Assembly (NCBI RefSeq): GCF_030035675.1 | Contig: NC_084497.1 | Span: forward strand, 28,381,955-28,445,954 | DNA length: 64,000 bases | DNA from: Rhineura floridana | Lineage: Eukaryota; Chordata; Lepidosauria; Squamata; Rhineuridae | Reading direction: 5' to 3' | Notes under the pieces: model-generated | What the model was told of the DNA's origin: nothing | The model's database searches: none | Seen by the model: only the letters and a program-made list of their open reading frames with translations | Position numbers and translations under genes: made by a program | Shown: positions 42,891-53,756 of the stretch, piece after piece | Layout: each line of letters begins with the position of its first letter | Position numbering within the stretch: the first letter of the stretch is position 1

Positions 42891-44660
42891 TATGTTGTTA
42901 AGAGGGGGAGAGGTCTCACTGAATCTCCATTTCACCGCCCAGATTTCTACAGCAAGGGAGAGATATTTCTCGTATTCACTCAGAGGAACACTGCAGTACA
43001 AGCCCTTTTATCTTACAAAGATGAAAGTTGGCAGCTTCCGTCTCCTGGGGGTAATTCACTAGGGGTAAGATCAGACCCAGGAGGTGGGATAACTCTTAAG
43101 ACATTTCAGCATTTTTAAAAAATAGTCATCCTAGTACCTTTTGCAGAATCTTACAGAATTAAGACCCTCGTAAGCCCGGTGCGTTTAACAAGTGTGTTTA
43201 AAAATTGTAGGTTTTGCTGGGGAGTCCTTTTCAGCAATAAATTGTCACCAGCTAAATCAAAATGAGGCACAATTATAGTTCATCTATGAGGGATAATTGG
43301 ATGGGGAGGAAATGTTTCAAAAGGTTCTGGGGGTAATGCCCCACCAGCACAACATTGTCATTTTTCAAAGCTTTCACCAACCCCCCTTGTAGGATCCAAT
43401 TATGGGGAATATTAAAATGGAGGGGAATTTTGGATTTCCCATAACTCTCACAAAGGCATTCCAACCTTTGAGGAACAGTTTTGTTCAATAGAATCTTCAC
43501 TCTGATTCACACCGGTTGGGTGTTGCTGATTCCACTAAAGACAAATTTAGAAAGTTTAAAAAAAAATAAACCTCACAAGCACAACTGGGATTTTTCAAGG
43601 AAAACTAGGATCTGCCCCAGCAAATTCTGGCCCCAAAGGCCAACGGCCATACTTCAGAAAATTTTGCCTTGAACGTCAGAGGATATGAAACTTTATTTTA
43701 TGTGAGCGGTCACACACCCTGTGGAAGACAGAAAAGAGGCTTCAAAGCAAACATAAAATTGCTTTTAACAGTCAGCTAAAGCCATTAACGAAACACATGC
43801 TATTACCGGGCAATTTGTGACGCCTTAAGATATGTGTCCGTTACATGTTCTTCTACATGTGTGTAAGTCAAACGTCACTGGGGTTTTTTTAAAACGGAAA
43901 GAGTGGCATTTCAACTGGTTTTAAAACATCCCCAGAGTGGCAAAAGGCACATGTTTCTAAACATGCAGATTGAACGTATGCAACCTTTTCATTTTTCTTT
44001 TAAAATGGAATTTTTTGTTTTTCCTTTTTGTTCAATCTTCTCCCCCCCCCCAAGCCGGTTAAGAACTGCATTTCAGATCTCTTGGCTCAGTTTTTATCCT
44101 GGTAATAACTGTTAAGGGGGGGGGAATGAAAACGGTGAGGGGGAGAATTTGATCAGAGAATGCTTGCACACACAAAAGACATTTCCAAAACACAATTCTT
44201 CACGGATTTGCTTCTTTTGGGGCAGAAGGAAGGAAAAGGTAGAAGGGGGATGGAAATATTTTAATGACTCCAAAGCTATGCCCCCCCCTCCCGCAACCTC
44301 CACCCGGGGTTCATCTGTAACTGATTTCTATTTGCAGTGATTTCTCTTATTTCAAGCCATCAATCACAGCAGGGAAAGGGGGGAAGTGTAGGTCGGGGGT
44401 GGGGGAGAGAAGGGAAGCATAAAAAATCTGGTCTTGATAAATGGAGGGGGGGAAAGAGACAGGTTTGCTTTCATTTAACGCAGCCCCTGGAGAGCAGAGG
44501 AGAAAGAGAAAAGTTTGCAGTGGTGTCTAATGGCTGGCACCTCTGTTGCCAGGATGTGTGTGTGTGTGAGAGGGGGGGAACAGACACATGAAGGCAGCCT
44601 TGTAAATAAGCACTAGCCTGCAGGCCACCCGCCTTCCTCATCTGAAATGCTGAAGCATTG
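42891..44660. other. Repeat-poor DNA, no gene recognised
   Basis: About 1.8 kb without recognised interspersed repeats, with poly-purine/poly-pyrimidine runs ('ggtcgggggtgggggagaga' near 44392). It may include noncoding upstream exons or control sequence of NBL1; nothing decides it. Confidence 0.4.
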
Positions 44661-44664
44661 ATAG

Positions 44665-44696
<32 letters not shown>

Positions 44697-44735
44697 TTGA
44701 AGCATTGATATGACTAATAATAATAATATTTTAAT
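44661..44735. repeat. (AAT)n microsatellite
   Basis: AAT run at 44668-44693, and a second short run at 44717-44730 after a repeated flank 'gaagcattgatag.a' / 'gaagcattgatatga'. Confidence 0.85.
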
Positions 44736-44769
44736 TATTTTCCCCTTCACAACTGCTCCTCTCTCCATC

Positions 44770-45105
44770 TGGTTGTCTGGAAGAGAGATTTACTCCCCCC
44801 AGGAGAGCAGGTTAAGTTACAAGCTTAAGCAAAGAGATCTGTGACTCCTTAAAGATGGCTTCTCTCTGTGGCAAGCAGAGGGGCGATTTATTTGCCCCAG
44901 GAGAGTAGGCTAAGTAAAAGGGATGAGTTATGTGACTCCCTGGAGCTTAAGGGAAGAGTTCTGTGACTCCCTGAAGATGGCTTCTGTCCCTGGCAACCAG
45001 AGGGATGATTTAGTCACCCCAGAGAGTAAGTGAAGTAACAAGAAAGAGTTCTGTGACTCCCTGAAGATGGCTTCCCTCTGTGGCAACCACAGGGACATTC
45101 ATCGC
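44770..45105. repeat. Tandem repeat of about 90-120 bp, 3.3 copies
   Basis: Units share 'ctgtgactccctgaagatgg', 'ctggcaaccagaggg', 'gatttagtcaccccagagag' and 'taagtgaagtaacaag', with variants. The middle unit has an extra internal copy of 'tgtgactccctg'. Each unit carries AAGATGGC. Confidence 0.8.
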
Positions 45106-45589
45106 AAACCGACACAGAACAAAGTGTGTCAACGCTCACTGAAATTAACAGGTTTAAGCGAGGTTACGCCTGCAGCCCTAAACTCACTTGCTAGAGACAA
45201 GTAGACTGCTGGACTGCGGCTGTTGACAATGAAGACACTTGAAAACATAACCTGTGAATGTTTCAAAATACATGCAGCAACCATCAAGTGAGAGAGGATT
45301 AGCCGGACACCCCCAATCTTTTTGTTTCCACTTCAAGTGTGCAGAGATCCCGAACTGGTCTAACAAAAGATACCATTTGGTTTCCTTTGTATCGCAGTGT
45401 GCTATCCTGATGGGAAATTTGAACTGCTGACCTCATGTCACTTTTTGAAACATGCGAATAATGTTGGTAAAGAAAAATCTCACCGCTCAGAGGTGCAAAA
45501 GCTGTTCCTGTAGGTTGCATTATTAAAATAAAATGTGCATTCTGATTGTGTGTTTTGGAATCTCTCTTCACATCACCCTAAGAAACACA

Positions 45590-45712
45590 GGACTGTATTC
45601 CACCTAAGTTCTGCTCAGAGAAGACCCCTTGAAATTAAGGAACCTAAGTTAACCATGTCCATTAATTTCAATGGGTCTACTCTGAGTAGGGCTAATGTCA
45701 AATAAAACCCAC
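45590..45712. repeat. MITE-B, best copy
   Basis: 'aagttctgctcagagaagac' and 'ccttgaaattaaggaaccta' pair with 'atttcaatgggtctactctg' and 'agtagggctaatgtcaaat'. Palindrome of about 110 bp. Confidence 0.8.
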
Positions 45713-45943
45713 ATTTTTGGGGGGGATCAGCTAATTTCATTCTCATTTCTTTGTTTATATGTGAGATTTTATACACAGCTTTTAAGGTCAGACACCTTGC
45801 ATCACTGAGCTCCTTTCTGCCAACATAGAAATTGGCAAGCTTTCGGGTGACACAGGATGCTTCATCGGGCATCTAAATCTCCTATATCAATGAGGAGTCA
45901 AACAAAATTAAATCAGAGAAAGCACCAAAGAATGCTCACTTAC

Positions 45944-46860
45944 CATTAAATATACTGGAGGGGGAGTTGTCCCATCAAAGGTCTCTTGGATAATATTCCT
46001 TTTCTTTTCTTTGAAGGGGCGGGAAAAGAAGTCAGCCAGAGCACTCAAAAACCAAAACAGCTTATTATCCAGCAAAGCAGAAATCGTCCTTTATACAGTC
46101 CGGAATCAGATTGCTACCTTTCCTTAATTTCCTCCAAGGGTTTTTATTTCCTGTTCATCCCAAATAATTGAAAGGAAACAAGAAGCTAAGGTGAGGGGAG
46201 AGAAGACAATTCCTTATAATCTGAATTCCAACAAAACTTTCTCTCCTTCTCAGGTAGAGAGTGTGAGAGAAGGGGGGGGAGTTATTTCCAAAACAGGCAC
46301 CAGGACCAAAAGGGAATCCAATTAAAAAAGAAAATCCTCTAGTCCATTCAAAGTGAGTTTTTCTCTAACCCCCAGTCCGTTAAGAGTGTATGTGTAGGGA
46401 GGGAGGGAGGAACCATTCAAAAGTTCCAAAAAGACCCAAGAAAAATCAGAGCAGAAAGTGAGGGGAGGGTGCCGCGAAGAGGGAGCAAAGAGGAGGAACT
46501 CTTAAAAAGTTGTTGCTCTTTTTAAAAAAAAAAGTGTGAGAAAAATATTATCAGCAAACTTTTGCAAAGTCCGGGCAGGGGCTCTTCAAAGATGCAGACT
46601 TCCCCTGATGCAAGAACCCTAAACTCTGAGAAGAGGGGAGGAAGGGGGAGTGTTTGTGGGTGCGTGTGTGGTGTGTGGGGGAGAATTCAGAATTGAACTC
46701 TCAGTCTCTTCTGGCTAAGCTCAAAAAGGGGAAGACAGCAACTCTCCTCCTTGTAAATCAACCCCTTCTCCTCTCTGTTCTGTCTCTTTCCCTGAGCAAC
46801 CAACCAACTCCAGACTTTGGCTGCTCCCAGCTAAGGCCCCCCTCTTCCCCCCCCCCAGCC
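45944..46860 (-). promoter_or_regulatory. Candidate NBL1 upstream exon and promoter
   Basis: Repeat-poor block on the strand of NBL1. A near-consensus donor, AATG then 'gtaagtgagc', reads on the minus strand at 45943. A GC box ('aaggggcggg') lies at about 46012-46024 and purine-rich DNA lies upstream of it. It could be a 5' UTR exon of NBL1, which uses alternative first exons in mammals. Inference; no transcript evidence. Confidence 0.3.
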
Positions 46861-47269
46861 TTTTGAGTAGAGCTGATTATATTGTAACCGACAAGAATGA
46901 GCTAGCCAAGATGAGGAGGGAGAGGGTGTGTGGGTTTGAGGGTGTGTGTGTGTGGGAGAAAGATATATGAAGTGCCCTCACCCTATTTCCCTCCCTCTCC
47001 CCTCCAAGGGAGAGCCAGCTGGCTTTCCTGCTGTTCCAGCTCAGCCCTGGAACCAGGCCAACAAGATTCCTGCAAAGTGGCTGGGAAGGCAAGGGATCAG
47101 AACTCCAAGGAAAACAGTAAAGAGAGAGAAATATATATATATATATTGTCAGGGCAGGTTCTTTTGGCAGGGAGGAGAGCTTCTTTGGACAGAGGCTGTC
47201 TACCTCTGAGGAGGAGTTGCAGTGGAGGGAGGGAGAACTGGTCTGCTTTTACGACCTGGGCATGGGCCA
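46861..47269. other. Low-complexity DNA with (GT)n and (TA)n
   Basis: 'gggtttgagggtgtgtgtgt' near 46932 and 'aaatatatatatatatat' near 47129. No gene. Confidence 0.55.
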
Positions 47270-47284
47270 GAGTCAGACATCTGG

Positions 47285-47710
47285 TGGTGCTACATAGGCA
47301 GTTGCCTTGTACCAAGTCTATCCAGTTCAGTATTGTCTGCACTGACTGGCAGCAGCTCTCCAGGGTTTCAGGCAGGGGGCATTCTCGGTTCTACCTGGAG
47401 GTGCCCAGGACTGAACTTGGGACCTTCTGCATGCAAAGCAGGTCTCTACCACCGAAGTACGGCCCTTCCCCTGAAGCTAAAGTAAGTTCCTAGTCCTCAT
47501 GGTTGTGAACAAAGTGGCTGATTGACACAGAAATATAGGAAGCTGATTCACACTGATTCAGATCATGGGTTCATCTAGCTCAGTACTGTCTGCACTGACT
47601 GGCAGCAGCTCCCCAGACAGGTGGCATTCCCAGTCTACCTGGAGATGCTGGGGATTGAACCTGGGACCTTCTGTGTGCAAAGCAGGTGCTCTAGCCAATG
47701 GCCTTTGCTG
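47285..47710 (-). mobile_element. Dimeric tRNA-Ala-like SINE, best dimer
   Basis: Two antisense monomers, 47530-47705 and 47285-47480, each with 'actgactggcagcagctc' and 'gggaccttctg.atgcaaag'. The linker (about 47481-47530) contains 'cctagtcctcatggttgtga', as at 4049-4110. Confidence 0.85.
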
Positions 47711-47907
47711 ATACTGGGCTAACTGGAGCTTTGTCCTGACCCAGCAGGGCTCTCTTTATGTTTATTAGTCGCAGTAATGGAAACGTCCGTTTACTCCATT
47801 TACTCCAGATGACGGGTGTTGGCGACAAATAATGTGCCCTCGTGCCCCACTTAAAAGCTTTTCAGAGACATTTGGCTGAGCGCTGTCAGGACAGGATGCT
47901 AGGAAAG

Positions 47908-48420
47908 GGAGATAAATCTCCAGGTGTTGCTGGACTCCCATTCCCATCAGCACAGCCATAAGTCAGGGATGATGGGAGTCTTTTAGTACAGGATTCCCTG
48001 TCCCTGCAGTCAAAGAAGGCAGAGCTGTAATGGAAGCAGCTAGGGGCAGTAAAGGCAAGTGATGGTCTAGTTCAGGGTTTGGGGACCTGTGGCCTTCCAG
48101 ACAATGTTGGATTCTAACTCCCAGCAGCCAGCATTGCCAGTGGTCAGGGATGATGATGGGAGTCGCAGTCCAGTAATATCTAGAGGGCCGCAGGTCCCCC
48201 ATCGCTGCATTCAAAGGGGGCAGAGTGACGACGGAGGTACTAGGGGCAGTAAAAGCAAGTGATGGATTAGTTCAGGGATGGGGAGCCTGTGGCCCTCCAG
48301 ATGTTGCTGGACTCCAACCCCCACACCAGCCCCAGCCAGCACGGCCAATAGTGGGGGATTATGGGAGTTGGGAGTCCCATCAATATCTGGAGGGTTACAG
48401 GTTGCCCAGCCTTGCCACAG
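47908..48420. repeat. MITE-A tandem array, three units
   Basis: Units at about 47915-48005, 48077-48210 and 48276-48415; spacers at about 48010-48075 ('cagagctgtaatggaagcag') and 48211-48275 ('cagagtgacgacggaggtac'). Same orientation as 6399-6940. Confidence 0.85.
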
Positions 48421-48829
48421 AGGATGCAGGCTAAAGGGCTGTGTCAAAGCTCTGTCTTGCGCCATGCGCTTGGCAATTTGTTTATCTATGGCTCACGCTT
48501 CCTGCATCGCTGCCAGGGATCTGCAAACATGTCAAGGCACAACAGGGCCCTGTGTGGGCGTGAGAGTTGAAAGGATTGGTACACGGAGGCCAGGAAGGCG
48601 GGGGGGGGGAGTTAGAAAAAAGAAAAACTTTTGTCGGGACTTGATCCTGGATTTGAAGGGCCCACGGACAGAGGCTGCGTGTTGTGTTTTCAGAATGAAC
48701 ACCTGCCTGGAGAAGAGGCAGCTGAGAAGATGGTAGTGGTCATGGGAGAGTGGTGGATGTTTCGGCAGGTGATGGCATGTGCAGATTCTCTCTCCTCATT
48801 TCCCTTCCCCCTCCTCCCAATCACAGGTC
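48421..48829. other. No feature seen
   Basis: No recognised repeat or gene. Confidence 0.4.
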
Positions 48830-49165
48830 CGCACGAAGAACATAAGGAGAGCCTGCTGGATCAGGCCAGTGGCCCACCCCTCGGGCGCTGCTAGCCTCAC
48901 AAGTCATGGCCGTAGCACCCATGTAAACATAAGAAAATAAGAAGAGCCTGGTTGCTGGATCAGGCCAACGGGCGCCCATCTAGTCCAGCATCCTGTACAC
49001 ACAGCAGCAAGCCGGATGCTCCAAAGGGAATCACTCAAGTAGGACCTGAGCACAACGGCAACACTCTCCATGCTTGTAATTGCAACTGGGCCACTGTGAC
49101 AACAGGATGCTGGACTAGATGGGCCTTTGGCGTGATCCAGCTGTAGGCGCTCTCATGTGCCGAAC
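48830..49165 (-). mobile_element. CR1 type 1 3' ends, rearranged
   Basis: Antisense pieces at 48835-48925 ('aggagagcctgctggatcag') and 48926-49090 ('tctagtccagcatcctgtac'), then a sense piece at 49090-49165 ('ggatgctggactagatgggc'). Confidence 0.75.
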
Positions 49166-50244
49166 ACAGTCTGCCTACAAATGTCTGAGAGCCACCTGGC
49201 TGGATCTTGTCAGTTACAGGAAGGTGGGCTCTTTGCTCTGATCCTATCCAGCTATTCTGATATTTTCCAAGTCTTGCCAATCTCAGGTTACAGAAAGAAG
49301 CCTGGCTGGCATAAGGGATCCTTGTTGGCGGTGACTGCCAAAAGAGTTTCTCCCCCCCCCCGCCTGAGAAGCCATTTGGAAGCATCTGGGCTCAGTGCAT
49401 GACGTGGAATGCGCGTCTGCAGCGGGGTGCGAAGGCTGTTCTTCCTGAGGCCCCCCGAACGCAACCTCCCACAGGTCAGAGCAGAGGCAGCTGCTTCCTC
49501 TAATGGTGTCAACCTTTCCCCCTTTCAACAGGGGCCTGATGTTTTAAAAAGAGAAGAAAAATGTGTCCGGGCTGCGCTTCCATCCTTCGTCATTTCAAAT
49601 TTCGCAGGAGGGGTTTTTGACCCAATTTTTTCAGGGCCCAGGCCAGGCTTGTAGATAAATATGCTTGAAACTAAATAAATTAGATGCTTGCTTTCATTTC
49701 TAACAAAGCACATTTGATTACGCCCCACCCACCGACATGCAACTCCATCATGCTGAACCGACAGCTTCCCCAAAAACCCTGCCACCGGTTGAGGAACTGA
49801 ACAAGCAGCACTTTATGAAAATGGAGTTTCAAGTACTCAATGGCGGGTTTTGGAGATGACAGTCTCTGACATCCTCAAAGCTCTCCTGCTGTTGCGCTTT
49901 GCAAGGATGTGGCAGATTGTCTAAAAGCCCGGGGACTTTTGGAAGTGGGCACTGAGGAAGGGAGAGAGACGGGAAGAACTGAGAAGAGTCTTGGATGCCA
50001 TCTTGCCCAACCTGCTGCTAGACGCAGGAAATCAAGACTGGCATTCCCAACAGGTGGCTTGTCCAGCCAGAGAGAACTCACCTGTCCTTCTAGGGAATCA
50101 GCCCCATTGCCAAATTCCTCTTACTGTCAAGACGTTTATCCTACTGTTCAACTGAAATCTAGCTTCCTGTTAAGTTAAACCTATTAGAGCTAGTTTTAGA
50201 GAGGTTCCTGGTTGGCACCTGTGGGCTGGAATAGATATCCTCTA
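49166..50244. other. No feature seen
   Basis: No recognised repeat or coding region over about 1 kb. Confidence 0.4.
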
Positions 50245-50395
50245 GATCTAGGAGTGAGACACCTGTGTGGCCTTCTGGAAGTTGCTGGGACTCCCAAGTC
50301 CCATCAGCCCCAGCCAGCATGCCCAATAGTCAGCAGTGATGGGAGCTGGAGTTCAGCTGCATCTAATGAAAAGGGTCGCAGCCTCCACACCCTGC
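50245..50395. repeat. MITE-A, single copy
   Basis: 'gtgtggccttctggaagttg' with 'catcagccccagccagcatg' and a decayed right arm near 50340-50370. Confidence 0.65.
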
Positions 50396-50433
50396 AGCTC
50401 TAGAGACAGGCATGGTAGGGCTACTCTTCAGAT

Positions 50434-50744
50434 CAGTGGCTCCCAAGATTTTCACTCCATGGACCACGTGAAAATTGCTGGTGGTCTTGGCGGGCCACTT
50501 CCGGATTCTTCTGGCTGTTGAAGTAACTGTAATGTGCTGTATGATTTTAATTATATTTATTTTGCTTCTCTTTATTTCTTATATTGCGTTTTATTGCATT
50601 ACAATTAACACTCCGTGGAATGCAAGGGGGGAAAAGAAGCAATAAAATGACAGTTAAAAATCAGGGTGAATATTTATTGTGGACATGCCACGGGCCACCT
50701 GAATGAAGCTTGTGGACCCTCAGACCAACGTTTGGTAAGCCCTG
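50434..50744. mobile_element. MITE-D (hAT-type) with near-perfect TSD
   Basis: 311-bp noncoding element with termini 'cagtggctcccaag' and 'gtttggtaagccctg', flanked by 'cttcagat' (50426-50433) and 'ctttagat' (50745-50752), 7 of 8 matching. CAG...CTG ends and 8-bp TSD fit hAT. A second member lies at 57511-57829. Confidence 0.78.
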
Positions 50745-50754
50745 CTTTAGATCA

Positions 50755-51250
50755 TAGAATAGTAGAGTTGGAAGGGGCCTATAAGGCCATCAAGTTCAAC
50801 CCCCTGCTCAATGCAGGAATCCAAATCAAAGCATTCCTGACAGATGGCTGTCCAGCTGCCTCTTGAAGGCCTCCAGTGTCGGAGAGCCCACTACCTCTCC
50901 AGGTCATTGGTTCCATTGTCGTATGGCTCTAACAGTTTGGAAGTTTTTCCTGATGTTCAGTCGAAATTTGGCTTCCTGCAACTTGAGCCCATTATTCCGT
51001 GTCCTGCACTCTGGGACGATTGAGAAGAGATCCTGGTCCTTCTATATGTGACAACCTTTCACGTACTTGAAGAGTGCTGTCATATCTCAGTCTTCTCTTC
51101 TCCAGGCTAAACACGCCCAGTTCTTTCAGTCACTCCTCACAGTGCTTTGTTTCCAGTCCCCTGATCATCCTTGTTGCCCTCCTCTGAACCTGTTCCAGTT
51201 TGTCTGCATCCTTCTTCAAGTGCGGAGTCCAGAACTGGACTTTATAACAA
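50755..51250 (-). mobile_element. CR1 type 2, 3' end
   Basis: 'atcatagaatagtagagttg' through 'cagttctttcagtcactcct' and 'gtccagaactggac', antisense. About 90 percent like 22755-23160 where they overlap. Confidence 0.85.
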
Positions 51251-51369
51251 AACATTCGTGCTACGGGGACCTATGAAACAGCTTTATTATCAGACACAAT
51301 AGTTAAGAATGTAACTTCTTCAGTTGCAATACCTTCTGAGTACCAGATGTTGGAGGAAACAATAGAGGG

Positions 51370-51580
51370 TGGAGCTGGGGAGCTTGTGTGCCCCCCCAAA
51401 TGTTTTTGGACTCCAGTTCCCAGCAGCTCAAGCAGCCAGCATGGCCAATGGTCAGAGATGATGGTGGGAGCTGGCATCCAGCAACGTGGGCTCCTGCTGG
51501 GAGGAAGGGCGGGATATAAATCAAATAATAAAATAAATAAGCAAATGTCTAGGGGGGCACAGGTTCCCCAGTCCTGCAAG
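51370..51580. repeat. MITE-A interrupted by an L2 tail
   Basis: Palindrome arms at 51385-51485 and 51540-51570; between them about 55 bp of L2 terminus ('ggctcctgctgggaggaagg', 'gcgggatataaat', A-rich tail). Confidence 0.72.
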
Positions 51581-51669
51581 ATGGGGAAGGAGTCTGCACT
51601 CGTGCTAGTGGGCTTCCCAGGGAGACGCGGCTGGCTAACTCATGCAAATGGTACTCTGAATTAGGTGAC

Positions 51670-53540
51670 CCTTTTGGTCTCCAGCAGGATCACCACATTT
51701 GGAACACTGCGCACGGTTCTGGTCGCCTCACCTCAAAAAGGATATTGCAGAGTTGGCAAAGGTTCAGAAAAGGGCAACCAGAATGTATTAGTGCTTGGGA
51801 AACATTGCTCGACATCGTAGGCTCTCCAATGTGGGGTCCCGCAGGGGTCGGTTTTGTCTCCCATGCTTTTCAACATCTATATGAAGCCGTTGGGTGCGGT
51901 CATCAGGAGTTTTGGAGTGCGTTGTCATCAGTATGCTGATGACACGCAGCTCTACTTCTCCTTTACATCTTCTTCAGGTGAGGCTGTCGATGTGCTGAAC
52001 CGTTGCCTGGCCGCGACAATGGACTGGATGAGAGCTAACAAACTGAGGCTCAATCCTGACAAGACTGAGATGCTGTTGGTGGACGGTTTCTCTGATCAAA
52101 TGGTGGATACATAACCTGTCCTGGATGGGGTTACACTCCCCCTAAAGGAGCAGGTTCGTAGTCTGGGAGTCTTTTTAGACTCTTCCCTTTCACTTGAGGC
52201 TCAAGTAGCCTCGGTGGCACGGAATGTGTTCTACCAACTTCGGTTGGTAGCCCAGCTACGTCCCTATTTGAATAAGGAGGACCTTACATCAGTTGTACAT
52301 GCTCTGGTAACCTCGCGTCTGGATTACTGCAATGTGCTCTACGTAGGACTGCCTTTGAAGACAGTTCGGAAGCTACAGCTAGTGCAAAATGCGGCAGCCA
52401 GATTGTTAACAAGGACCAAGCGGTCCGAGCACATAACACCTGTTCTGGCTCGCCTGCACTGGCTACCAATATGCTTCCGGGCCAGATTCAAAGTGTTGGT
52501 ATTAACCTATAAAGCCTTATATGGTGCGGGACCATGATACCTGTCGGAATGCCTCTTCTGATACGAACCGGCCCGTGCACTACGTTCTACTACGAAAGCC
52601 CTCCTCCGGGTTCCAACTCATAGAGAGGCCCGGAGGGTGATGACAAGATCTAGGGCCTTCTCAGTGGTGGCCCCCGAACTCTGGAACAGTCTCCCCGAGG
52701 AGGTGCGCTTGGCGCCGACATTGTTATCCTTTCGGCGCCTAGTTAAAACCTTCCTCTTTTCCGAGGCATTTTAATTTTAATTTTAATCTTAATTCAGCTA
52801 ATTTAATTTTAAATCTGTTGTAACTGATTTTAGACTGCTTTATTTTTATACGTCTTTGTTGTATTATACCGTGTATCATACTGTGTATTTTATTGTATTT
52901 CTTGTGTTCACCGCCCAGAGAGCTATTGCTAGTCGGGCGGTATAAAAGTCTAATAAATAATAATAATAATAATAACAACAACAATAACAATAACAACAAC
53001 AACAACAATAATAATAATGATGATCGAGGGGATGGAGAGACTCCCCTGTGAGGAAAGGTTGCAGCATTCAGGGCTTTCAGTTCAGAGAAAAGATGAGTTA
53101 AGTTGAATTTCCTGATAGAAGCGTATAAAAATATGCATGGCAATGGAGAGAGTGGATAGAGAGTTTTCCCTCCCTCTCTCATAACACTAGAACTCACGGG
53201 CATTCAATGAAGATGAATGCTGGAAGAATCAACAGACAGGACGTCTTCACACAACACACGGTTAAACTGAGGCTGACAACTTGGATGGCTTTAAAAGAGG
53301 ATTAGGCAAATCCGTGGAGGAGAAGGCCATCAGATGGCTACTCTGCCTCCAAAGTCAGAGGCAGGATGCTTCTGAATATCAGTTGCTGGAAACAGCAGGA
53401 GGGGAAAGTGCTCTTGCATTCAGGTCCTGCTTTCGGGCTTCCCGTGGGCATCTGGTTGGCCACTGTGAGAACAGGAGGCTAAACTAAATGGGCCGCTAGC
53501 CTGATCCAGCAGCAAGGGTCTCCTTAAGTTCTTGGAATTA
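51670..53540 (+). mobile_element. CR1 type 1 LINE split by an L2 insertion
   Basis: 51675-51789 encodes the CR1 ORF2 segment ending in the AT-R-M codons ('gggcaaccagaatg'). CR1 resumes at about 53027 with 'atgatcgaggggatggagag' and 'tgaggaaaggttgcagcat' (MIEGMERLPCEERLQH), through the 3' UTR to 53540. Other copies have these two stretches adjacent (RATRMIKGMERLPYEERLQH), so the intervening DNA is an insertion. Confidence 0.88.
51790..53020 (+). mobile_element. L2 LINE, about 1.2 kb, nested in CR1
   Basis: Most complete L2 here. It encodes [26 protein letters not shown] (YADD catalytic motif), [11 protein letters not shown], then LDYCNVLYVGLPLK, ARLHWLPICFRARFKVLVLT and SRAFSVVAPELWNSLPEEVR. 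A few stops and no large deletion: relatively young but inactive and 5'-truncated. The 3' end 'aataataataataataac' expands into a mixed (AAT)/(AAC) microsatellite at 52957-53018. Confidence 0.92.
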
Positions 53541-53638
53541 TTCTGGCATTCCTTAAAACATCACAAGAGTCCCTCTGGCAGGACAAAAGGAAGTCACAGC
53601 ACAAAAGCCCATAGCTACCCACGAACAAAGCATTAGAT

Positions 53639-53748
53639 CAGCCTGTTCCCCAACCTGGCGCCCTCCAGATGTTTTCGACTACAACTCCCACTGGCCCTAT
53701 GCTGGCTGGGGCTGATGGGAGTTGTAGTCCAGGCTGGGGAACAGGCAG
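53639..53748. mobile_element. MITE-A with perfect 8-bp TSD
   Basis: 110-bp palindromic element with ends 'cagcctgttccccaacctgg' and 'ggctggggaacaggcag', flanked by perfect 8-bp duplications 'cattagat' at 53631-53638 and 53749-53756. This fixes the family as hAT-type. Confidence 0.92.
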
Positions 53749-53756
53749 CATTAGAT

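Noticed and set aside
52739-53203. 154-codon frame with a poly-Leu run
   Set aside because: Leu run comes from reading the L2-tail microsatellite; the rest is antisense CR1.
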